Of a stretch of DNA of 64,000 nucleotides, positions 33,825 to 43,009 are shown one piece after another. The notes beneath the pieces are model-generated. The model saw nothing but the letters and a program-made list of their open reading frames with translations, searched no databases and was not told where the DNA came from. The DNA is taken from assembly GCF_046267875.1 (NCBI RefSeq), contig NZ_CP176502.1, positions 2,294,001 through 2,358,000 of the forward strand, in the 5' to 3' direction. This DNA is from Mannheimia glucosida (lineage in GTDB: Bacteria; Pseudomonadota; Gammaproteobacteria; Enterobacterales; Pasteurellaceae). The position numbers and the translations under genes are program-made. Each line of letters opens with the position of its first letter. Within the stretch, counting starts at the first letter, position 1.

Positions 33825-33870
33825 AAAAGCAGCTACCTTTCTGACATAATCAAGGGTTAGCTGCTTTTTT
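33825..33870. terminator. Bidirectional terminator between thrS and lolE
   Basis: AAAAGCAGCTA (33825-33835) pairs with TAGCTGCTTTT (33858-33868), with internal CCTT/AAGG pairing in the loop and a T tract on each strand. Confidence 0.88.
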
Positions 33871-33894
33871 ATTGGAATAGGAATAGGAAAATGA

Positions 33895-35160
33895 TTAATG
33901 CCCACTTAACACTTTTGCCGGTTCTAATTTAGCGGCACGGTTGGCGGGATATAAACTTGCACAAAGACTTAAAATAATCGTAGCTGCCAAGACATAGACA
34001 ACATCTTGCCAGTGCAATTCACTTGGTAGGAAATCAACAAAATAAACCCCATCTGAAAGCAATTTCATCCCAAAGAATGCCTCAATCGCTTTGATGATAG
34101 CGGTCAAATTTAGCGATAAAATCACACCTAAAATCAGCCCGAATAACGCCCCTTTCATACCTGAAATTAAGCCATACCATAAGAAAATGCGGCGGATAAA
34201 ACCGTTATTTGCACCAAGTGTTCGTAAAATCGCAATATCGCCCTGTTTATCTTTCACCGCCATTATCAAGGTGGAAATAATATTAAAACAAGCAACGCCA
34301 ATTACCAGAACCATTGCAATGTACATCACGGTGCGAATCAGCTGAATATCGTTATACATATAACCGAATTTATCGATCCACGTATTCAAATAAAGCGGTT
34401 GGGTATAGCCGTTAAGTTGTGGCATTTCAAGCTGTTGTACATCAAACGGATTGGCAAGGCTGATTTCAAGTCCTGACACTTCATTCGCTTGGTATTCCAT
34501 TAGCTCTTGAGCTTTATTTAGTGGCATCAAGGCATAACTATGATCCAGCTGCCCGTCTAGCCGCAAAATGCCGGTCACAGGCAGATTAAAACGCAGGGGC
34601 TGGGCTAATTTGCCGTCTTCTGTAGGCTGAGGAATTAAAAGCGTAACCTCATCGCCTGCTTCAACTTCCAACGCTTTAGCAATACCGGCACCCAAAATCA
34701 GACCATCTTCATCGGCTTGAAATTGCTGAGTGAAGGCTTGCCATTGCTCGGGCGGAATAAATTGGCTTAATTGGCTGACCTGATCTTGCTTTTTAGGATC
34801 AACGCCTCGCACTTGAGCAATTTTAAGCTGAGCCCCATTTTCAATTAAAGCGGTAAAGCTCACAAAAGGGGAACTAGCGGTCACATTTTGCGATTTTTTT
34901 ACCAATGCCTCTAATTTTTTGCTATCAAAAATTGGTTGAGGCTGATTGCCTTGAAATGAAACCAGTTCAGCGTGTGGCACAACCGAAAGCACACGATTAT
35001 TCAGCTCTCGCTCAAAGCCGTTCATTGCACTTAGCCCGATAATCAACACTGCGACCCCAAGGGCAATCCCGATGTTGGAAAAGAGTGCAATTAGTGAAAC
35101 CAGTCTGTTTTTCTGTTTACCCCGTTGGTAACGCCAGCTAATGAAAAACGGCGTACTCAT
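33895..35160 (-). CDS. lolE: Lipoprotein-releasing ABC transporter permease LolE
   Basis: 421-aa inner-membrane protein with one N-terminal span, a large periplasmic domain and three C-terminal spans (MacB/LolE architecture). GIALGVAVLIIGLSAMNGFE, DIQLIRTVMYIAMVLVIGVA, KDKQGDIAILRTLGA and FLPSELHWQDV identify LolE rather than LolC. It releases lipoproteins from the inner membrane to LolA. Its start overlaps the lolD stop by four bases (ATGA). Confidence 0.96.
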   Translation of the reverse strand: MSTPFFISWRYQRGKQKNRLVSLIALFSNIGIALGVAVLIIGLSAMNGFERELNNRVLSVVPHAELVSFQGNQPQPIFDSKKLEALVKKSQNVTASSPFVSFTALIENGAQLKIAQVRGVDPKKQDQVSQLSQFIPPEQWQAFTQQFQADEDGLILGAGIAKALEVEAGDEVTLLIPQPTEDGKLAQPLRFNLPVTGILRLDGQLDHSYALMPLNKAQELMEYQANEVSGLEISLANPFDVQQLEMPQLNGYTQPLYLNTWIDKFGYMYNDIQLIRTVMYIAMVLVIGVACFNIISTLIMAVKDKQGDIAILRTLGANNGFIRRIFLWYGLISGMKGALFGLILGVILSLNLTAIIKAIEAFFGMKLLSDGVYFVDFLPSELHWQDVVYVLAATIILSLCASLYPANRAAKLEPAKVLSGH

Positions 35161-35840
35161 AAGCTCCCCTCGCTTAACACCCCATCTCGCATTACAAGAC
35201 TGCGTGAAAGTTTATTCGCTAGGTTTAGATCGTGCGTCACTAATAAAAACGCAATATTTTGCTCTTGGTTGAGCTGTTGAATCAGCTCAAAAATGCTTTC
35301 AGTGGTTTTTTGGTCTAAATTACCGGTCGGTTCATCGGCAAGTACCAGAGCAGGATTATTAACCAATGCACGGGCAATCGCCACCCGTTGGCGTTCGCCG
35401 CCTGAAAGTGCTGATGGGCGATGTGTCATTCGATGAGCTAATCCGACCGCTTGTAGCATTTTCTCGGCACGATTGGCAGCTTCAGTTTTGTTCTGTTTGC
35501 CGATCAACATCGGCATCATCACATTTTCAAGGGCGGTAAAGTCTGCCATTAAGTGATGAAACTGGTACACAAAGCCTAAGTTTTGGTTACGCAATAACGC
35601 CAATTTGTCTGAACTGAGCTGTTGCAGTGATTGCCCTCGAATCCAGACTTCACCGGTGCTTGGCTGATCTAGCCCGCCTAATGTGTGCAATAGGGTGCTT
35701 TTGCCGGAACCTGAACTACCGACAATCGCCACCAGCTCACCTTCGTTCATCGAAAATGACACCTCTTTTAGCACCTGAACTTTCTGTTCGCCCTCATCGT
35801 AAAATTTGCTGATATGTTCACAGCGAAGTAATTCTGTCAT
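35157..35840 (-). CDS. lolD: Lipoprotein-releasing ABC transporter ATPase LolD
   Basis: 227 aa. Walker A GSSGSGKST at 41-49, LSGGERQR and VLADEPTGNLD; QFHHLMADFTALENVMMP is the LolD-specific stretch. Powers LolCE. ATG 35840 (MTELLRCEH) matches the family N-terminus; an upstream in-frame ATG at 35864 would overlap lolC by eight bases. Confidence 0.96.
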   Translation of the reverse strand: MTELLRCEHISKFYDEGEQKVQVLKEVSFSMNEGELVAIVGSSGSGKSTLLHTLGGLDQPSTGEVWIRGQSLQQLSSDKLALLRNQNLGFVYQFHHLMADFTALENVMMPMLIGKQNKTEAANRAEKMLQAVGLAHRMTHRPSALSGGERQRVAIARALVNNPALVLADEPTGNLDQKTTESIFELIQQLNQEQNIAFLLVTHDLNLANKLSRSLVMRDGVLSEGSL

Positions 35841-35856
35841 TTTATTTCCGTTCTTA

Positions 35857-37029
35857 TTATTCATATCTCAATGCCTGTGCCGGCTCAATTTTTGAAGCTC
35901 GGTATGCCGGATAAAGCGTGCAAAGGAGTGAAAGCAACATCGACACCCCAACAATAACCGCAATTTGCGTGCCTGAAATTAAGGTAGGCAGATGGATGCT
36001 CGGATTTAATAACAGGATAATCTGATCTAAATTGTAGGCAATCAGCACTCCAAGCAAACCACCAATAATCGAGCCAATTACCCCGACAATCGCCCCTTGG
36101 AACACAAAAATCTGCATCACTTGTTTTTTGGTTAAGCCTTGAGTTTGTAAAATCGCAATTTCGCCCTGTTTGTCCACCACCATCAAACTGAGTGAAGTCA
36201 CAATATTGGAAATTGCCACCACAATAATTAGGCTAATAAGTAAACCCATCATATTTTTTTCCATTTTTACCGCTTGGAAAAATTCACCTTTTTGCTCCCG
36301 CCAATCACTGATTTGGTAACGTTCTGCATCGAAATATTGGCTAAGTTCGGTAACTTGGAGCGGATCTTGCAAATATAAACGCACGCCTTGTACTTGATCT
36401 TCACTGATACGGAGCAAACGCCCGACATCGGCTAAATTGGCAAAGAGGGTAAATTCGCTCGCTTCCCGATTAGATTGATACACGCCCGAAATTTCAAACA
36501 AACGTTGCACCGGCACTCGACCCAGTGGCGTATATTGGCTGTTTTCAGTGATCATTAAGCGAAGCTTATCGCCAATGGTTACATTCAATTTATTTGCCAA
36601 GCGAGAGCCAATTACTACCTTAAATTCACCGCTAGGCAGTAATGCGGGGATATTTTCCGCCACTAACAACGGATCGTCTGTGGCATTTTCCACACCGATT
36701 AACTGACCGGCGTTAATGCCTTGTGAACTTTGGATAATCACATTCGCACGGTTAATCACCACACTTTGCTTGGCAAATTCAGGTAGAGCCAGTTTTTCAT
36801 CTTTGGCAAAATGCCCCTCTTGAGGGGTAATGATAGCGTGAGGCAAGGTGGATAGCAGATTGGTTTTCTGCATATTTTCTAAACCGTTCATAACCGACAG
36901 TACAATCACCAGTGCCATTACACCCAGCACAATACCCAGACTGGCAAGATTAGTGACTAACCGCCCGAAACGGTCAGCACTTTTCGATCTAAAATAGCGA
37001 AAAGCAATAAAAAAAGGGGTTAAATTCAT
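35857..37029 (-). CDS. lolC: Lipoprotein-releasing ABC transporter permease LolC
   Basis: 390 aa, the same topology as LolE. SADRFGRLVTNLASLGIVLG, VKMEKNMMGLLISLI and KQGEIAILQTQGLTKKQV point to LolC, the partner that contacts LolA. First gene of lolC-lolD-lolE; 16 bases separate it from lolD. Confidence 0.95.
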   Translation of the reverse strand: MNLTPFFIAFRYFRSKSADRFGRLVTNLASLGIVLGVMALVIVLSVMNGLENMQKTNLLSTLPHAIITPQEGHFAKDEKLALPEFAKQSVVINRANVIIQSSQGINAGQLIGVENATDDPLLVAENIPALLPSGEFKVVIGSRLANKLNVTIGDKLRLMITENSQYTPLGRVPVQRLFEISGVYQSNREASEFTLFANLADVGRLLRISEDQVQGVRLYLQDPLQVTELSQYFDAERYQISDWREQKGEFFQAVKMEKNMMGLLISLIIVVAISNIVTSLSLMVVDKQGEIAILQTQGLTKKQVMQIFVFQGAIVGVIGSIIGGLLGVLIAYNLDQIILLLNPSIHLPTLISGTQIAVIVGVSMLLSLLCTLYPAYRASKIEPAQALRYE

Positions 37030-37054
37030 CTGTTTCTTCTAAAAAATAAGCAAT

Positions 37055-37169
37055 ACAAGCGGTCACAAAAGCATTGATTTTTGCACGTTGGCTCTGCCCA
37101 ACGGTAACGAAGTTGCGAATAATTTTTCCAAGAAAATTTGCAAATTTTCTTGAAAAAATGACCGCTTGT
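37055..37169. repeat. Inverted uptake sequences flanking a hairpin between hprA-like gene and lolC
   Basis: ACAAGCGGTC at 37055-37064 and GACCGCTTGT at 37160-37169; between them CAAGAAAATTTG and CAAATTTTCTTG (about 37130-37153) form an AT-rich hairpin. The 146-base gap probably holds the terminator of the upstream dehydrogenase and the lolC promoter. Confidence 0.65.
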
Positions 37170-37175
37170 TATAGG

Positions 37176-38123
37176 TTACTTACCTGTTGCCACAAACTCT
37201 TCCATATTTTGTGTTACTTTGTTCACTAGCGTTGTGACCGCAGAGTCGCTTGCCCACGCAACGTGTGGCGTAATCAGTAAATTTGGTAAACGTTTTGCCG
37301 CTAACATTAAAGGATTATCTTTTTCAGGCGGCTCTTTCACTAAAACATCTAATGCTGCTCCGGCAATCTTGCCTTGCTCTAATGCCTCAAGCAATGCCTG
37401 TTCATCAATCAGTGGGCCTCGACCCGTATTGATAATATAAGCGGTCGGCTTCATTAAGGCTAAGGTTTCTGCATTAATCAGGTTTTGAGTCTGCTCGGTT
37501 AAAGGGCAATGTAGTGAAATAATATCTGCTTGTTTGAATACCTCTTCAAAGGCGGTATAGCCTTCTCGAATTTCAGTTGCCCCTTGATGTTCTGCAAAAA
37601 TAACCTGCATTCCGACCACTTGTGCCAGCCGTGCCACTTCAGCCCCGATGTTCCCTTTACCGAAAATACCTAAGGTTGAGCCACGCACATCGTGAATCGG
37701 GTAATCTACATAGCAAAATTGCCCGCAGGTTGCCCAGCGATCCGATGTGATTAAATCACGATGGTAATCGGCTAAGCGGTGTTTCAGGGAATAAATCATA
37801 CCAATGACGTGTTCCGGCACGGTGACGGTGGAATAGCCGGTTACATTTTTCACTGCAATCCCTAACTCTTTTGCTGCCGCTAAGTCCACATTGTTCGTGC
37901 CGGTTGCTGTGATCGCAATTAATTTCAGCTTGGGTAATTTAGCCAGTAAATCACGTTGGAGCAGCACTTTGCTGGTGATGATAATATCCACCTCTTTTAC
38001 CCGCTCAAAAGTTTGATCGGCAGAGGTGGTGGCATATTCTGTCCAAGTATGTGGAAAATTCGGGCGAGGAATCTCGTGAGTGGCAGGAATGCCGGTGCGG
38101 TCAAGAAAAACAATATTTAACAT
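37176..38123 (-). CDS. D-2-hydroxyacid dehydrogenase (HprA-like)
   Basis: 315 aa, NAD-dependent. ITATGTNNVDLAAAKELGI, nucleotide site GIFGKGNIGAEVARLA, catalytic Arg in NTGRGPLIDE and catalytic His in TPHVAWAS. Similar to the Haemophilus HI1556 protein and glycerate/hydroxypyruvate reductases; the physiological substrate cannot be fixed. AGGAG precedes the ATG. Confidence 0.88.
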   Translation of the reverse strand: MLNIVFLDRTGIPATHEIPRPNFPHTWTEYATTSADQTFERVKEVDIIITSKVLLQRDLLAKLPKLKLIAITATGTNNVDLAAAKELGIAVKNVTGYSTVTVPEHVIGMIYSLKHRLADYHRDLITSDRWATCGQFCYVDYPIHDVRGSTLGIFGKGNIGAEVARLAQVVGMQVIFAEHQGATEIREGYTAFEEVFKQADIISLHCPLTEQTQNLINAETLALMKPTAYIINTGRGPLIDEQALLEALEQGKIAGAALDVLVKEPPEKDNPLMLAAKRLPNLLITPHVAWASDSAVTTLVNKVTQNMEEFVATGK

Positions 38124-38185
38124 TATTTTCTCCTATTCTGTCTTTTTACGTTTCTTACATCCCTTCTGAGCCACCTGAGCGTGTT

Positions 38186-38327
38186 TGAATGGGTAGGAAA
38201 ATTTACTCTGAGCGAAGCGAATGTAAATTTTTCGTTAAGCCCATTCACACTAAGCGAAGAAAAGTAGCGAAGTAGGGGCGCCTTTCTTTGCCTACTTTCT
38301 TTGGCGAAGCAAAGAAAGTAGGAAAGG
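38186..38327. repeat. Intergenic repeat with nested inverted repeats
   Basis: Two hairpins in the 222-base gap before kdsA's end. The first: TGAATGGG (38186-38193) with CCCATTCA (38240-38247), enclosing AAAATTTAC and GTAAATTTT. The second: a perfect 13-bp stem CCTACTTTCTTTG (38291-38303) with CAAAGAAAGTAGG (38310-38322). The GCGAAG repeats between arms suggest a dispersed REP-like element. No coding frame runs through it. Confidence 0.75.
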
Positions 38328-38345
38328 ATTTAATGCGGAGAAAGT

Positions 38346-39200
38346 TTATTTGGAAGTATCAATTTCTTCAAAGCTCTTAACCAACTCATCAATCGCTTTC
38401 ATCTGTGAAACAAAGGCTTCTAATTTTGATAGTGGTAATGCTGATGGACCATCACATTTTGCCGAATTTGGATCCGGGTGAGCTTCTAAGAACAAGCCGG
38501 CTAAGCCAATCGCCATACCGGAACGTGCCAGTTCGGTTACTTGATCTCGACGACCACCGGAAGCTGCACCGAATGGATCACGGCATTGTAGTGAGTGAGT
38601 CACATCAAAAATCACCGGACAGCCTTTTGACACCTTTTTCATAATGCCGAAACCAAGCATATCTACAACTAGGTTATCATAGCCAAAGTTTGTGCCACGG
38701 TCGCACAAAATCACTTTATCATTGCCACATTCAGCAATCTTTTCTACGATATTCCCCATTTGCCCAGGGCTTAAAAATTGTGGTTTTTTGACATTAATAA
38801 CCGCACCGGTACGAGCCATTGCTTCCACTAAATCGGTTTGGCGAGCTAAAAAAGCAGGAAGTTGAATCACATCAACTACTTCTGCTACAGGCTTACACTG
38901 ATAAATTTCGTGTACATCGGTAATGATATTCACGCCAAAGGTTTGTTTTAATTCTTGGAAAATCTTTAAACCTTCTTCCATTCCCGGCCCACGATAAGAG
39001 TGGATTGAAGAACGGTTTGCTTTGTCAAATGAGGCTTTGAACACATAAGGCACATTTAGTTTTTGCGTGACTTCAACATATTGCTCACACACTCTCAGTG
39101 CCATATCGCGGCTTTCCAGCACGTTCATACCACCAAAGAGGGTAAACGGCTTGTGATTCGCCACTTCAATATTGCCAACTTTTACAATTTTATCTGTCAT
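38346..39200 (-). CDS. kdsA: 2-Dehydro-3-deoxyphosphooctonate aldolase (KDO-8-P synthase) KdsA
   Basis: Condenses phosphoenolpyruvate and arabinose-5-phosphate to KDO-8-phosphate for lipopolysaccharide inner core. 284 aa, full length. FKASFDKANRSSIHSYRGPG, TDVHEIYQC, CDRGTNFGYDNLVVDM and DVTHSLQCRDPFG are diagnostic. AAGGA before the start. Last gene of the prfA-prmC-sirB1-kdsA series. Confidence 0.98.
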   Translation of the reverse strand: MTDKIVKVGNIEVANHKPFTLFGGMNVLESRDMALRVCEQYVEVTQKLNVPYVFKASFDKANRSSIHSYRGPGMEEGLKIFQELKQTFGVNIITDVHEIYQCKPVAEVVDVIQLPAFLARQTDLVEAMARTGAVINVKKPQFLSPGQMGNIVEKIAECGNDKVILCDRGTNFGYDNLVVDMLGFGIMKKVSKGCPVIFDVTHSLQCRDPFGAASGGRRDQVTELARSGMAIGLAGLFLEAHPDPNSAKCDGPSALPLSKLEAFVSQMKAIDELVKSFEEIDTSK

Positions 39201-39227
39201 AGGGAGTCCTTGTTTTCTTATTTTCTA

Positions 39228-39281
39228 CCTAGCACGGCAGAGCCGTACTAGGTTAATCATAGCCCAGCCCCTTTGGGGCTG
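39228..39281. repeat. Two small hairpins between sirB1 and kdsA
   Basis: CCTAG/CTAGG with CGGC/GCCG (39228-39252) and CAGCCCC/GGGGCTG (39265-39281). These may attenuate the transcript between sirB1 and kdsA, or be short dispersed repeats. Confidence 0.6.
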
Positions 39282-39286
39282 TTATC

Positions 39287-40153
39287 TTAATGCACCAAAC
39301 TTTCTTGGCTTTTTTGTTGTAGTCCTTTCACTTCCATTTTCAAAATTTCAGCGGAAGGATCTTCAGGGCATTGGTCGATGAAATAATTAATATCCTCTAA
39401 CGCTGCTTGGTAGCAATCCATACTTGCCAGCACCATACCTCTGTCTCGTATTTCATACGGATCTTCCGGGCTAAATGCCAAACGGTATTCAATCAAACGT
39501 AAGGTTTCTTCATATTTGCCTTCACGGGTGAGTGCCATTTTAAATACGGTTTCGACTCTTTCCAGCAGCTCTTGTGGTTCTGCCCGTCTTAATAAATCAG
39601 GGGTAACTTCTACGCCAAAGCCCATTTCACCTTCGAGCCATTTATTCAGCATTTCGATAGTGAGAAATTCACCGTTCCACGGGTTGATAAAACGCACTTT
39701 GGTTGCACCGTTCGGCTGGCGTATTTCAGCCCGTAGCACAAGCTGAGTCGGGAAATTGACTGGGTAAAGCGGTAAATCCAATACCGCCGCTAAATAAAGC
39801 ACCACCGCCCCGAGTGAAACCGGCATTCCACGCCGTTTGCGAATTACTTGATTTAGCAACAAATTTTCGGTGTGGAAATAGTCTTCATAGTAGCAATGAA
39901 AGCCCCAGTCTTGATAGACTAAATGAAGTAATTGGTTAATTCGCTCTTCATCGCCTTCGCCATTCACATTATAGCGAGCTTTTTTCACCAATGCTGACAT
40001 CTGCCCAAACACTTGCTGCTCGCTTACATTGTTATCAATTAGCGTAGTTAATCTTAAAATTTCACGGTAAAGAAACTTTTTCAGCTCGGTTTCGCTTATG
40101 ATTGGTTTTGGATCTTCCAACTCTTTTAACAATTCTTCAATAATATCGTCCAT
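39287..40153 (-). CDS. sirB1: SirB1 family protein (transglutaminase-like plus TPR)
   Basis: 288 aa. A transglutaminase-like core (LLLNQVIRKRRGMPVSLGAV, in part, and FINPWNGEFL) is followed by TPR-like helices (KYEETLRLIEYRLAF, YQAALEDINYFIDQCPED). No cysteine sits in the position usual for active transglutaminases, so an enzymatic role is doubtful. It lies between prmC and kdsA as in many gammaproteobacteria, but sirB2 is missing from the series. Nine bases from prmC. Confidence 0.88.
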   Translation of the reverse strand: MDDIIEELLKELEDPKPIISETELKKFLYREILRLTTLIDNNVSEQQVFGQMSALVKKARYNVNGEGDEERINQLLHLVYQDWGFHCYYEDYFHTENLLLNQVIRKRRGMPVSLGAVVLYLAAVLDLPLYPVNFPTQLVLRAEIRQPNGATKVRFINPWNGEFLTIEMLNKWLEGEMGFGVEVTPDLLRRAEPQELLERVETVFKMALTREGKYEETLRLIEYRLAFSPEDPYEIRDRGMVLASMDCYQAALEDINYFIDQCPEDPSAEILKMEVKGLQQKSQESLVH

Positions 40154-40161
40154 TTTCTGCC

Positions 40162-41028
40162 TTATTTTAAAATCGCTTTGGTCACTCTGTCATTGCCGGC
40201 ATAGTCTTGAGCAGTTTCCACCTGTTCCCATAAACGCAAATCAAATAAATCTCGAACTGCATTCCCCTGTTGCCAGCCGTGTTCTAGCATTAACGCTCCT
40301 TGCGGCTTTAAGTAAAGCGGTGCATTTTCGATGATTTTTTGCAAATCGCTCAACCCTTTATTATCGGCAACTAAGGCGGTTAAGGGTTCAAAACGTACGT
40401 CTCCCACCGTCAAATTTTCGTCCGATTCATCAATATAAGGCGGATTTGAGACAATTAAATCAAATTGTTGATTTGCAAGTGAACTGAACCAATCGCTTTG
40501 TAAAAATGTAACTTGATTTAAGCCTAAGTTTCGGCGATTTTCTTCTGCCAGTTGCACCGCCTCATTTTGGAAATCCACCCCGATAATTTGGGCTTTCTCG
40601 CCTAATTCACTCGCCAGTGCCAACGCAATCGCCCCCGTGCCGGTACCGAGATCCAGAATTTGCAACATTTTCTGATTTCCTAACCGCTTGTTAGCATATT
40701 CCAACGCCAACTCAACCAGTCGTTCCGTATCAGGGCGAGGAATCAGCGTTGCCGGTGAAACCTTTAACGGCAACGACCAAAATTCCCGATAGCCTAAAAT
40801 ATATGCCATTGGTTCACCTTTGGCACGCCGAGCTAATTTTTCCGCTAATTCTGTAAGCTCGCTTTCAGAAAGCTCTGTTTCAGAAAAAGCAAAAATGGCC
40901 GATTTTGAGCGTTTTGTGACCGTTTGTAGTAACAAATTAGCATCGAATTTGGAGTTTAAAAACGGGTCTTGCTCGGCATTTTCAAGGAGGGTCTGCTCGG
41001 CAAGTGTTAGCCATTGTTGATAATTCAT
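40162..41028 (-). CDS. prmC: Release factor glutamine methyltransferase PrmC
   Basis: Methylates the glutamine of the GGQ motif in release factors, including PrfA encoded next to it. 288 aa. SAM site DLGTGTG at about 126-132 and catalytic NPPY at 195-198. The ATG at 41028 gives the normal N-terminus; a TTG nine bases further out is possible. Follows prfA by 35 bases. Confidence 0.96.
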   Translation of the reverse strand: MNYQQWLTLAEQTLLENAEQDPFLNSKFDANLLLQTVTKRSKSAIFAFSETELSESELTELAEKLARRAKGEPMAYILGYREFWSLPLKVSPATLIPRPDTERLVELALEYANKRLGNQKMLQILDLGTGTGAIALALASELGEKAQIIGVDFQNEAVQLAEENRRNLGLNQVTFLQSDWFSSLANQQFDLIVSNPPYIDESDENLTVGDVRFEPLTALVADNKGLSDLQKIIENAPLYLKPQGALMLEHGWQQGNAVRDLFDLRLWEQVETAQDYAGNDRVTKAILK

Positions 41029-41063
41029 AAGTAGCAAAGGCGTAGATCATACGCCCAATCATA

Positions 41064-42146
41064 CTAAGGTTGATCCGACAACGCCGCTAACTGATCCGCT
41101 TGATATTCAGTGATAATCGGTTGGATCAGCTCGTCAATTTTGCCGTTCATCACTTCGTCTAAACGGTAAACAGTGAGGTTAATACGGTGGTCGGTCACAC
41201 GCCCTTGCGGGTAGTTGTAAGTGCGGATTTTATCCGAACGGTCGCCCGAGCCAAGTAAGTTACGGCGGGTGTCCGCTTGCTCTGCCGCTTGGCGTTCCTG
41301 CTCGACTTGTACAATACGAGAGGCTAACACCGCCAACGCTTTGGCTTTATTTTTGTGTTGTGAACGCTCATCTTGGCACTCGACCACAATGCCGGTCGGA
41401 ATATGGGTAATCCGCACCGCAGAGTCGGTGGTATTAACGTGCTGTCCGCCTGCACCGGATGAGCGGTAAGTGTCAATTCGCAGATCAGATGGATTGATTT
41501 CCGGCATTTCGCTTTCCGGCAACTCTGGCATTACCGCTACGGTGCAAGCAGAGGTGTGAATACGCCCTTGTGATTCGGTTTTCGGCACACGTTGTACACG
41601 GTGTCCACCCGATTCAAATTTAAGCTGACCGTAAACGCCTTCGCCTGAAATTTTCACAATGATCTCTTTATATCCACCTTGTTCGCTCTCATTTGCCGAC
41701 ATTTCTTCAATCCGCCAGCGTTTGCTTTCGCAATAACGGCTGTACATACGGTATAAGTCGCCGGCAAAAATACCTGCCTCGTCACCGCCCGTTCCGGCAC
41801 GGATTTCAAGGAAGGCGTTGTATTCATCATTCGGATCTTTCGGCAACAATAAAATTTGTAAATGTTGCTCAAGATTCTCGATTTCAGCTTTGTTTTCCGC
41901 AATTTCTTCCGCTGCCATATCCTTCATATCAGGATCATCGAGTAATAATTGGGCCTCTTCAATATCGTTGTTCAGCTTTTTCCAACGGTTAAAGGTGCCA
42001 ACCACTTCTTCTAATTGAGAATATTCTTTGGAATAAGCACGGAATTTGTCTTGATCGGAAATAATTGAGGCATCGCCAAGTAACGCCTGCAGTTCTTCGT
42101 GGCGTTCACTTAAACTTTCTAATTTATTGATAATTGAATCTTTCAT
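41064..42146 (-). CDS. prfA: Peptide chain release factor 1
   Basis: Reads UAA and UAG stop codons and releases the peptide. 360 aa. GGQ at 233-235 (GAGGQHVN), the substrate of PrmC. The stop-codon-reading PxT tripeptide is PKT at 188-190, where E. coli has PAT; P and T are the conserved residues. Start ATG with AAGAGA upstream. Confidence 0.98.
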   Translation of the reverse strand: MKDSIINKLESLSERHEELQALLGDASIISDQDKFRAYSKEYSQLEEVVGTFNRWKKLNNDIEEAQLLLDDPDMKDMAAEEIAENKAEIENLEQHLQILLLPKDPNDEYNAFLEIRAGTGGDEAGIFAGDLYRMYSRYCESKRWRIEEMSANESEQGGYKEIIVKISGEGVYGQLKFESGGHRVQRVPKTESQGRIHTSACTVAVMPELPESEMPEINPSDLRIDTYRSSGAGGQHVNTTDSAVRITHIPTGIVVECQDERSQHKNKAKALAVLASRIVQVEQERQAAEQADTRRNLLGSGDRSDKIRTYNYPQGRVTDHRINLTVYRLDEVMNGKIDELIQPIITEYQADQLAALSDQP

Positions 42147-42173
42147 TTAAATTATCTCTTGCATATTAAGTAA

Positions 42174-42190
42174 GGCGAAAAATTTTCGCC
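42174..42190 (-). terminator. Hairpin between pabA and prfA
   Basis: GGCGAAAA (42174-42181) pairs with TTTTCGCC (42183-42190). It follows pabA on the minus strand; the T tract is poor. Confidence 0.5.
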
Positions 42191-42241
42191 TCTACAGATT
42201 TTAAAAGAGTGAATAACTAACGGATTATAGCGGATTTCAGG

Positions 42242-42835
42242 CTAAAAATCTTGTTTAATCTCAAGCCAGTTTGCCAACATTTGCTGACCAAATTCAGTGA
42301 TAAAAGACTCCGGGTGAAACTGCACGCCAAAAATCGGCAAATGTTGGTGCTTAAACGCCATTAACACATTTTGATCGCAAATTGCGGTCGGCACAAGCGG
42401 TGTATTTTGCAAGGAATTTTGCAAAATGCCCCAAGAGTGATACAGCCCAACTTTCAACTGCTCAGGTAAGCCTTTAAATATGGGGTTCGGCTCAATTTGA
42501 GTGAGTGTGCGTTGCTGCCCGTGTCTAACATCTTTTAAGTTATACAACGTGCCGCCAAAAAACTCGCAAATCGTTTGATGCCCCAAGCAAACGCCTAGAA
42601 TTGATTTAGTTTGATGATAACGCTCCAACATCGCAAAAGTTTGTGGATAGGCTCTCGGCACATCAGGGCCGGGCGAAATCAAAATATGGCTAAAATGCTC
42701 CACCTCATTGAGGTCAAGCTCTTCAACCAGCACCACTTTCGCCGGCACATCAAGCTTACGGAGTAAATCCACTAAGTTAAAGGTGAAAGAGTCGTGGTTG
42801 TCGATGATTAATAGTTTTTTTTGCATTTTGTTCAT
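42242..42835 (-). CDS. pabA: Aminodeoxychorismate/anthranilate synthase glutamine amidotransferase component PabA
   Basis: 197 aa, class I glutamine amidotransferase. IDNHDSFTFNLVDLL at the start, nucleophile C83 in GVCLGHQ, and H174/E176 in FHPES. It supplies ammonia to PabB for 4-amino-4-deoxychorismate in folate synthesis; PabB lies 1.9 kb away on the other strand, beyond rmuC. A role in tryptophan synthesis (TrpG) is less likely because no trp gene is near. The start could also be the internal ATG at 42826. Confidence 0.9.
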   Translation of the reverse strand: MNKMQKKLLIIDNHDSFTFNLVDLLRKLDVPAKVVLVEELDLNEVEHFSHILISPGPDVPRAYPQTFAMLERYHQTKSILGVCLGHQTICEFFGGTLYNLKDVRHGQQRTLTQIEPNPIFKGLPEQLKVGLYHSWGILQNSLQNTPLVPTAICDQNVLMAFKHQHLPIFGVQFHPESFITEFGQQMLANWLEIKQDF

Positions 42836-42851
42836 TATTTAGTTATTTCAT

Positions 42852-43009
42852 TCAAATCTCCACCTCCCCTCTTTGTCTAAAGAGGGGTAATCATTCAGAG
42901 GAGGTATTTAATTCCATCTGGCTATTTATTTTACTAACTAAAGATGAAGTTATGAATTTCGGAGATCTAGTTCCCCTCTTTAGACAAAGAGGGGATAGGG
43001 GAGATTTGA
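42852..43009. mobile_element. 158-bp MITE-like element with compound terminal inverted repeats
   Basis: The left end reads TCAAATCTC, a 5-base spacer, then the 22-base near-palindrome CCCCTCTTTGTC...AAAGAGGGG at 42866-42887. The right end (42973-43009) is the reverse complement of the same arrangement with a 6-base spacer. Most of about 36 terminal bases match. The centre has no coding frame. It ends one base before the rmuC stop codon. I see no clear target duplication, so mobility is inferred from structure. Confidence 0.65.
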
